Origin: Gammaproteobacteria bacterium
GTDB taxonomy: Bacteria > Pseudomonadota > Gammaproteobacteria > Pseudomonadales > Pseudohongiellaceae
Assembly: GCA_030828385.1 (NCBI GenBank)
Contig: JAURCS010000017.1
Location: 1-60,335 of the forward strand
Direction of reading: 5' to 3'
Length of the DNA stretch: 60,335 nt
The notes beneath the pieces are model-generated. The model did no database searches. It was not told the origin of the DNA and saw only the letters and a program-made list of their open reading frames with translations. Every line of letters begins with the position of its first letter. Position 1 is the first letter of the stretch. Shown piece after piece: positions 54,081-60,335 of this stretch. The translations under genes were made by a program, and so were the position numbers.

Positions 54081-54678
54081 GATGTTCACGCTCGCTATAC
54101 CTTGAAGGCGGTTGGGGGAATACAGCATTGAATTGTTGCATCCACTAGGAATGAAAAATAAAAGGTGGAGACCCGATAGCTTTAAACCTGGTGATTTTAT
54201 TACCTGAGAAGGGCCGGTCGACAAAAATCTGAATCGAAATTATTAAGAACTAAATTGGGCCGAAAAGAGTGACGCGCCGAGACTGACCATGAATGGCAAC
54301 AATGATGCTCCTGTAGAGCTATCCTCGGATTTGACAGATTAATGGGTCAGAGATACATCCAAGTTGGGATATACCTATAGGCCAAGAGCGGACTATTCTT
54401 ATACTGAGTACTCGCAGACTCAAGTGGATAATTTTATTGCTGACCGCTTGGATAGTTATACCGGAGTTGACTCCAGTGATCCAAAAAATACGCTGGAAGA
54501 AATATCTCTTTTCAAAAATTGCATGGGATTGCTGGTCGAGATGACCGTGACTAACCGTGCAATGTTTATTGCGCCGGTCACCATTGTGTATTATAAGAAG
54601 AAACTTACCGATCGTGATCTGGTGAGAGTAGACTGTACTGTCGAAAATTCACGTTTGCACATTGATGCAGATCTCTAA
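54081..54678 (+). pseudogene. Broken fused DUF6152-partner gene
   Basis: In a single frame from 54118 the DNA matches the gene at 56690-57706: EYSIE, then WRPDSFKPGDFIT, EGPVDKNLNRNY, DYSYTEYSQTQVDNF, FIADR and YTGVDSS, and finally LTDRDLVRVDCTVENSRLHID, all parallel to segments of that protein. The frame is interrupted by at least three stops, at about 54205, 54244 and 54340, and a frameshift near 54110 breaks the part before it. A segment that includes the central Cys and W-x-G-D core is deleted (between VDNF and IADR). It is a dead relative of the live copy 2 kb downstream. Confidence 0.75.
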
Positions 54679-54720
54679 ATCTTTATGATTAAGAATTCTA
54701 TCTAGAACAGGTGGGGAGAA

Positions 54721-55947
54721 ATGAAACCATTTATTAAAAAAATATTGTTTTACACTTTGATGCTATTGCATTTTAAAGTCGGCGCACATCATTCAACTGT
54801 TGTGTTTGATGAGGCTAAAACTGAACTGATTACTGGTGAGGTTACCCGTTTTGTATTACGTAATCCGCATATGATTCTGAGCGTTGATGTGCCAAATGCA
54901 AATGGTGAAGCTGTATTGTGGAAGCTGGAGGGCCAGGGCATAGGTGCCATGCAGGCAATGGGCTTTGATCGGAATTCCATTACAGCAGGTGACATCATTA
55001 CAGTAAAAATCAGCCCGCTTAAAAATGGTGCATCCGGTGGTCTGGTACTAGGGTTAATTGGTGCAGATGGTCGTGCCTATAATATGGAAGTTGAAGAGGA
55101 AGAAGAGCAAAGACAGATTTATCCGGCCCTGATGACCTATGTACCACCTCCTGCCGGAGAAACATGGCAAATGCGTGAAGAAAAAACCCGCCCTCCACAA
55201 TTACCTATTATTTCCAAAGGCATTACTCCGGGAGAAAACCCTGTTGATGGCAAAACCATGGGAGCACTGGACCCGGATAATCTGGCAATAGCGCGTCCAC
55301 CGGCTCCTTTCGACCTAACCGGTCTATGGCAATTTCGTGGCGAAGATGAATGGCGTGCCAATTACGGATCTTTCGAATTCAAACCTACCCCTGTGTTAAC
55401 AGCAAAGGGCAATTCATATCATGAAGCCTACCTTGAAGCCTCAGAAAAAGGTGAGCGCTTTGGCGATCCTACAGCCCTGTGTTACCCCCCCGGAATGCCG
55501 CGTTTCATGACCCGTTATGGGGCTTTGATGATGTTGCAATATCCCACAGCTATCTTTATGGTTTCAAGATTAAACAATGATTACCGCGTAATTTTTCTGG
55601 ATGGCCGAGAGAGACTCACAGGTGCCGATGTGGATCGTAACTGGCAGGGTGAGTCATTGGGCCATTGGGAAGGGGACACTTTGGTTGTTGAGACCTCTGG
55701 CTTTATTGGCGATAACCATCTGATGCAAGCAGGTATATTAGCCGGTGAACAATTAAAAATCGTTGAACGCATCAGTTTGATCAACGACGGCAACACCATG
55801 GTCAGCGAATATACCTTCACCGATCCCGAGCATTGGGTCGGTGAATGGAAACATACGAAATTTCGTGATCGGGTACTGCGTTCGGATGTAAGGGAGGCAA
55901 ATTGCATTTACGAAGATAATTTTGCCCTGCCGGGAATGTCCAGATAG
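54721..55947 (+). CDS. Exported DUF6152-partner fusion protein
   Basis: A 408-residue exported protein with GGGGAGA before the ATG. The signal peptide ends KVGA, so the mature protein starts His23-His24-Ser; His50 lies in VLRNPHMIL. The N-terminal part (to about 115) is a DUF6152 domain. After an acidic linker (EVEEEEEQ, 123-130) the partner domain begins: FDLTGLW (197-203), Cys254 in LCYPPGMPRF, LGHWEGDTLVVET (313-325), FTDPEHWVGEW (366-376) and Cys395. In other loci these two domains are separate neighbouring genes. Function unknown; likely a periplasmic protein. Confidence 0.78.
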   Translation: MKPFIKKILFYTLMLLHFKVGAHHSTVVFDEAKTELITGEVTRFVLRNPHMILSVDVPNANGEAVLWKLEGQGIGAMQAMGFDRNSITAGDIITVKISPLKNGASGGLVLGLIGADGRAYNMEVEEEEEQRQIYPALMTYVPPPAGETWQMREEKTRPPQLPIISKGITPGENPVDGKTMGALDPDNLAIARPPAPFDLTGLWQFRGEDEWRANYGSFEFKPTPVLTAKGNSYHEAYLEASEKGERFGDPTALCYPPGMPRFMTRYGALMMLQYPTAIFMVSRLNNDYRVIFLDGRERLTGADVDRNWQGESLGHWEGDTLVVETSGFIGDNHLMQAGILAGEQLKIVERISLINDGNTMVSEYTFTDPEHWVGEWKHTKFRDRVLRSDVREANCIYEDNFALPGMSR

Positions 55948-56689
55948 CATCTCTTTTTAATTATTGGCTAGTTAATCAATATCGTAGTGCTTCAAGATTG
56001 TAATCATTGCCATGGCATTTTTTAATCATCGTAATGATTACGCCTATCAAAGTTACTTTTCTATTTATGCTTTTTTAAGATATTTGCAATCCATATACAC
56101 GCCCTGAATTTAATTTAGGGATGCTTAAGTCGTTGACATTTAAATGCAAATTAACAATAAGAATTACATATAAAAATCTATTTTATCCCTGCGCAAAGCA
56201 ACTAGTCGTCACTTTCAAATTACATTTAATCATTTTTTAGGTCTATGCCCGGCCTAAAATTATTCACATTTTTAATATGATCTAGACTGCCAGTAAAAGA
56301 ATTTCTGCAGTTGCACTAACAATAAATATCGGGATTAATTGAGGCATTGGCATTGATGGGATGTTTTTATAAATATAAAAGAATCACCATGATAAATCAG
56401 GGCAAAACCTTATTTTCGAGTCAATTATACTGTTACGGATCACTGGGGAGATGAATATAACCAGGTTCCATTTCTTGAAAAAATACTTTCTAAGGTCAAT
56501 ATTAAGAAGTTAATTGTCTTTTAAAAATAACATGCAGCTTGCAGGCATGAGGCTCTACGAGCCATATAAAATCTATCTTGAAGAAATATCAGTAATTGAT
56601 AATATTGACTAAATAGTCTAGCTTCCTTTATAGTGATTTTGTAGATCAACATTTTTTTCTATACTTAAACCATTTCAAAGGTCAAGGTC
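55948..56689. other. AT-rich intergenic region
   Basis: A 742-base AT-rich stretch without a supported gene. One short open frame around 56400-56524 (YFRVNYTVTDHWGDEYNQVPFLEK) looks protein-like, but it has no start, no ribosome-binding site and no family I recognise. The AT content and lack of genes suggest recently acquired or decaying DNA. Confidence 0.5.
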
Positions 56690-57706
56690 ATGAAAAAAGA
56701 ACGATTTATACCGGTTATTCTAATTTTATCTTTTTTGTTATATCCGGACATATTACTGGCGCACCATTCCCACGCCACTATAGATAACAATGATGTCCGA
56801 GTGCTGACTGGTGTTGTTGTAAAATACGGTTGGGCAATGCCCCATGTCTATCTAAAGGTTCGGGCCCCGAATCTTGATGGTGAACTGGTGGAATACAGCA
56901 TTGAAATGGGTAATCCTCCGAGTCTCGTGCGACAGGGCTGGAGCAAGGAAAGCCTGAAAAGCGGCGATGTCATTACCTGGCAGGGTGCCCATGATAAAAA
57001 TAAATCCCGGAATTACTCCACCGCAGAGTGGGTAGAAAAAGATGGAATTCGTCTGGGCGCTACCGGCAATCAGGTTGATCAACTTGAAATCATGCCGTCT
57101 ACCGATTTCAGTGGCCTTTGGACTCGGGACGATCCCGGTGGTTTCAACCCTCATTACCTGCCACCCAAGGACTGGCCTTACACCGAGTTTGGGCAAGCTA
57201 TGGTCGACTCATTCACTGAATCAAGTAACCCGATGCTGGAATGCATAGACCCAGGCCCTCCCAAATCGATGATTCTGCCTTATCCACATCGAATTGTCAG
57301 GCAAGATGAAAGTACCATATTGATTGAGCGAGACATGATGCCAGTTGCACGAGTAGTCCATCTTGATCGGGATTACCCCATGGACGAGCCATCTGTTTTG
57401 GGTCACTCGACGGGTTGGTTTGAAGGGGATCAGTTGGTAGTGGAAACAAGCAATTTTGTTGCGGACAGGTGGGGTATGCAAACCGGTGTCGACTCAAGTG
57501 AACAAAAGCACCTGGTGGAACGCTTCAGTTTGATTAATGGGGGCATGGGTCTGATGGCAGAAATAACTATCACTGATCCTGTTTATCTCAAAGAGCCTAA
57601 GACAATCAATCATTACTGGCGAAAATTACCCGATCGTGAACTGGTACAGGCACCCTGTACCCTTGAATCCTCCCGGCTATGGATTGAAGGTGGGTTTGTC
57701 CAGTAA
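56690..57706 (+). CDS. Exported DUF6152-partner fusion protein
   Basis: A 338-residue exported protein. The signal peptide ends ILLA and the mature protein would start His25-His26-Ser-His; the third His is His52 in WAMPHVYLKV. The DUF6152 part spans to about residue 130; the partner domain follows with TDFSGLWTR (138-146), Cys185 in ECIDPGPPK, TGWFEGDQLVVET (241-253), ITDPVYLKEPK (294-304) and Cys323 in APCTLES. AAGG is near the ATG. It lies 197 bases upstream of a TonB-dependent receptor in the same direction, so co-regulation is likely. Function unknown. Confidence 0.78.
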   Translation: MKKERFIPVILILSFLLYPDILLAHHSHATIDNNDVRVLTGVVVKYGWAMPHVYLKVRAPNLDGELVEYSIEMGNPPSLVRQGWSKESLKSGDVITWQGAHDKNKSRNYSTAEWVEKDGIRLGATGNQVDQLEIMPSTDFSGLWTRDDPGGFNPHYLPPKDWPYTEFGQAMVDSFTESSNPMLECIDPGPPKSMILPYPHRIVRQDESTILIERDMMPVARVVHLDRDYPMDEPSVLGHSTGWFEGDQLVVETSNFVADRWGMQTGVDSSEQKHLVERFSLINGGMGLMAEITITDPVYLKEPKTINHYWRKLPDRELVQAPCTLESSRLWIEGGFVQ

Positions 57707-57903
57707 GCATCTCATCCTCATAGAATGTTAATTACTTTACTTTAAAGTTATCATTTCAGAGGGTATTTGTTTTTCAAGGGCTTATGCATGGTCTAATAAG
57801 CAGCATTCCAATGGTACAAAAGTTTGTCTCAATAAGTTTTGCTGCATTCTGCCAATAAAAATAAAACAAAACTGTTACTAAAATGTTACGAAAGGGGAAA
57901 ATC

Positions 57904-60335
57904 ATGAAAAAACGACTACTAACAGTCGCTATTGCCGCGTCAATAGCGGGTCCTGTAATGTTGCCTCAGCAATTATTCGCGCAGGCCACGCTGGAAGAAA
58001 TAACGGTTACAGCCCAACGCAGAGCTGAAGACCTGCAGTCAGTACCAGTCGCTGTAACCAGCTTCAATCCTGAAGAACTTGATCGTCTTGGCGTGACAGA
58101 CCCTCAGCAAATGGCAGATTTTATACCGAATGTCAGTATTGGTGACGGTACCGGACGCGCTAATGTGGGTGCACAGTTTTCCATTCGTGGTGTCAACGAG
58201 GCGCGAATATCGCCGGTTCTTGACCCGGCAGTTGGGATTTATATTGATGAGGTCTACTACGGCCGACCTATAACCAATTTCCTGCGTTTGCTTGATGTAC
58301 AAAGTGTAGAAGTACTGCGAGGACCCCAGGGTACCTTGTTTGGTAAAAACTCTACCGGTGGAGCCATTGTTTATAACACCATCAAACCAGATGTTGGCGG
58401 CGAAATGAATGGCTATGTAAAAGCCGGTTTCGGTGAGTTCTCCCGTGCTAATTTAAATACAGCCATTAATATTCCTCTCTCCGATACGCTGGCTGCCCGT
58501 GTTGCTTATGCGCATATGGAGCGTGATGGCTGGGTAGAGCGTATTTCTGATGGCGTTGGTCTGGGCGCGGATGACACTGATTTTTTCTCGGCAAAGCTGC
58601 GATATCAGCCTAATGAGAAACTGACTGTCGATGTTGGCATTGATTACACAGAGTCCTCCTCCAATGGCGGAGCCAGTAAACTGATTGATTACTTCGGTAA
58701 TAATGGCGGCTTCGATGATCCCGCCACTCCAGGCATTGAGGGCGACACCACCCCACCGATTTTTACCCCCGGTATTTCAAATATCGCAGCCTATAACATT
58801 TTGTTCCCTGCCGGAACGCCAGAGCATTATGCACCGACAATTCCGTTCGACCTTTATAAACTTACAGGTGCAGGTCCCATAGGTGGTACTGATTCCGAAA
58901 GCACCGGTTTTAACATGTCAATTAGTTACGATATTTCAGAGACACTGACATTCAGATCGATTACTGGCTATCGCGATATGGAAACCTTTGAAAACCGTGA
59001 GTCAGATGAAAGTCTACTTGCACAATCCTATTTTGACAGCAAAACACTGGATAACAGTGATTTCTGGTCTCAGGAATTTCAGCTTACTGGCACGGCTTTT
59101 AATGATCGTTTGAATTATGTGGTAGGCGCCTATATTTCTGAGGAAGAGCCAACACTCAGGCAGCTCAGCAACAAGGACTACCGTGCAACAGATCTATTTG
59201 GCACGTTGGAACTTCGCGGTACCAGGGCGCAGGTTACCGAGAGCAGTGGTATTTTTGCGCAGGGAGATTGGATGTTAAGTGACAATCTAACACTCACCCT
59301 GGGCGTTCGCTCGGTCAAGGATAAGAAAAGTTTTAGTACCTTCAACCAGGGCGTTTTTGATGCCGCACTTGATCAGCGTTTATTCGAAATATGGGCTATT
59401 GATCCGAACGGACCTGACGATAACAGCAATTATCCTGACCTCGATCCACGCGGTGGCCCCAATATCATTTACCCCAATGGCGACGGGGCTACTTACGGGG
59501 GCTGTACAGAAACAAGCCCATGCTATCTGCTGGGAACCAGTATTGTTGGCTCGGAAGCACAAGCAACCTTTGCCGGAAGCGATACTTTTACAACGATTAC
59601 GCCACGAATAGCACTGGAATGGCAGGCCCGAGACAACATGATGTTTTATGCTTCGGCCACAAAAGGTTTCAAATCCGGTGGCACCAATGACACTGTAGCT
59701 GATATCAATACCCCTTTTGAGCCAGAAGAGCTCTGGAACTATGAGCTGGGTGCGCGCTTGCAGTCGGAGAATGGGCGGATAAGGGCTAACATTACCCTTT
59801 TCGAAATGGATTATTCAGATAAACAGTTGACGGTGACTGCTGATGATCGATGTAACCGTCGCTGCACAATCAATGTTGGAGACGCCACTATTTCAGGGAT
59901 TGAAATAGAAGCGATTGCCTTGTTGACTGATAATCTCAGGTTCAACATGGGCTATGGTGGCCTTGATGCAGAATGGGATACCTATACCCAATTTGCTGGT
60001 GTAGAAGGAGACTCGCCCTTTAGCCGTGCTCCCGAGAACTCATTTACTGCAGGGCTTCGTCATAACTGGGACCTTGCCATGGGCGGTAGCCTGGTGAGTT
60101 CAGTGAACTACTCCTATAAAGATGATCAGCAAAGCAGTGGTCAGGATTCTACGACGTTAACGATTCCATCCTATGATCTGATTACTGCCCGTATTGCTTA
60201 CGTTTCACCGGAAGGAAACTGGGAAGCATCGCTGTTTTGCAATAACTGCACCGATGAAGAATATATTACCGGTGGTGCAGCATGGGCCGGCTCAACAGCT
60301 GGCAGTGGATTCAATTACAAGCCCGTTGATCATCC
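57904..60335 (+). CDS. TonB-dependent outer-membrane receptor, 3' truncated by window
   Basis: Open from the ATG at 57904 (AAGGGG upstream) to the window end, 810 codons. A signal peptide of about 27 residues is followed by the plug start LEEITVTAQRRAEDLQSVPVAVTSF, FSIRGVNEARISPVLDPAVGIYIDEVYYGR, VEVLRGPQGTLFGKNSTGGAIVYNTI, and a barrel that includes the GFKSGGTNDT strand. It is about as long as the first receptor in the window and probably lacks only its last few strands here. It contains C-x2-C or similar pairs in loops (DDRCNRRC, CNNC). Ligand unknown. Confidence 0.9.
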   Translation, partial: MKKRLLTVAIAASIAGPVMLPQQLFAQATLEEITVTAQRRAEDLQSVPVAVTSFNPEELDRLGVTDPQQMADFIPNVSIGDGTGRANVGAQFSIRGVNEARISPVLDPAVGIYIDEVYYGRPITNFLRLLDVQSVEVLRGPQGTLFGKNSTGGAIVYNTIKPDVGGEMNGYVKAGFGEFSRANLNTAINIPLSDTLAARVAYAHMERDGWVERISDGVGLGADDTDFFSAKLRYQPNEKLTVDVGIDYTESSSNGGASKLIDYFGNNGGFDDPATPGIEGDTTPPIFTPGISNIAAYNILFPAGTPEHYAPTIPFDLYKLTGAGPIGGTDSESTGFNMSISYDISETLTFRSITGYRDMETFENRESDESLLAQSYFDSKTLDNSDFWSQEFQLTGTAFNDRLNYVVGAYISEEEPTLRQLSNKDYRATDLFGTLELRGTRAQVTESSGIFAQGDWMLSDNLTLTLGVRSVKDKKSFSTFNQGVFDAALDQRLFEIWAIDPNGPDDNSNYPDLDPRGGPNIIYPNGDGATYGGCTETSPCYLLGTSIVGSEAQATFAGSDTFTTITPRIALEWQARDNMMFYASATKGFKSGGTNDTVADINTPFEPEELWNYELGARLQSENGRIRANITLFEMDYSDKQLTVTADDRCNRRCTINVGDATISGIEIEAIALLTDNLRFNMGYGGLDAEWDTYTQFAGVEGDSPFSRAPENSFTAGLRHNWDLAMGGSLVSSVNYSYKDDQQSSGQDSTTLTIPSYDLITARIAYVSPEGNWEASLFCNNCTDEEYITGGAAWAGSTAGSGFNYKPVDH

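Noticed and set aside
53482-57903. Genomic island with integrase or insertion sequence
   Set aside because: The AT-rich DNA, tRNA and repeats hint at it, but no integrase, transposase or clear attachment repeat pair with identical ends is present.

Overview
The window reads as the chromosome of a free-living, probably marine, gammaproteobacterium. The strongest phylogenetic marker is the block alaS - lysC - csrA - tRNA-Ser(GCU) at 48.8-53.5 kb, a classical gammaproteobacterial order. Around it are TonB-dependent receptors, PQQ-type sugar dehydrogenase, ring-cleavage-type hydrolases, DUF1552 and many exported proteins of unknown function, a repertoire typical of aerobic heterotrophs that degrade dissolved organic matter. 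I cannot name the genus from sequence alone. There are no rRNA genes, no intact insertion sequences, no phage genes and no CRISPR array.

Layout. 0-1 kb: end of a LysM-type protein, then a decayed histidine kinase and a surviving HPt domain. 1.1-3 kb: NatAB-like ABC exporter. 3.1-7.3 kb: ankyrin protein, Tat-exported DUF1552 protein and an exported metallo-beta-lactamase-fold protein that has lost metal ligands. 7.6-11.3 kb: aromatic-acid MFS transporter, a small exported protein, and a YadG/YadH-like ABC exporter. 11.4-13.4 kb: a large exported protein plus a DUF6152 protein. 13.5-16 kb: SnoaL-like protein, short-chain dehydrogenase and a LigI-like amidohydrolase, probably one catabolic operon. 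16-22.4 kb: exported proteins of unknown function, SirB2, an exported amidohydrolase, and three copies of an NTF2-like domain carried on two genes; REP-like and heptamer repeats lie here. 22.5-26.4 kb: PQQ-type sugar dehydrogenase, sulfotransferase-like protein, GT2 glycosyltransferase and RNase Z-like hydrolase. 26.4-28.8 kb: glycerate kinase and a GlcD-type flavoprotein. 28.8-31.7 kb: two mirror-image divergent operons, each an unknown exported protein followed by DUF6152. 31.7-44.6 kb: cytochromes c, PepSY membrane protein, MATE, TauD-like dioxygenase, acetoacetyl-CoA synthetase, peroxiredoxin with a strong OxyR-type operator, Ada-like protein, SLC13 transporter and AI-2E-family protein. 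45-48.5 kb: TonB receptor and alpha/beta hydrolase. 48.8-53.5 kb: alaS-lysC-csrA-tRNA. 53.5-60.3 kb: AT-rich accessory stretch with a dead and two live fused DUF6152 proteins and a second TonB receptor cut by the window end.

The most interesting theme is a recurrent exported protein system. Five intact DUF6152 domains all begin, right after the predicted signal peptidase site, with His-His-Ser and all carry a third His 27-28 residues further on (in four of the five as Asn/Met-Pro-His), which suggests a metal site at the mature N-terminus. Each is linked to a second domain with a D-x-[ST]-G-x-W entry motif, a W-x-[GD]-D-T-L core motif and two conserved cysteines. The two domains occur as neighbouring genes three times and as one fused polypeptide three times (once as a pseudogene), a Rosetta-stone pattern for a functional complex. 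The last fused copy sits directly upstream of a TonB-dependent receptor, which suggests a role in periplasmic handling of an imported substrate or metal. The function is inference; the motifs and linkage are visible in the sequence.
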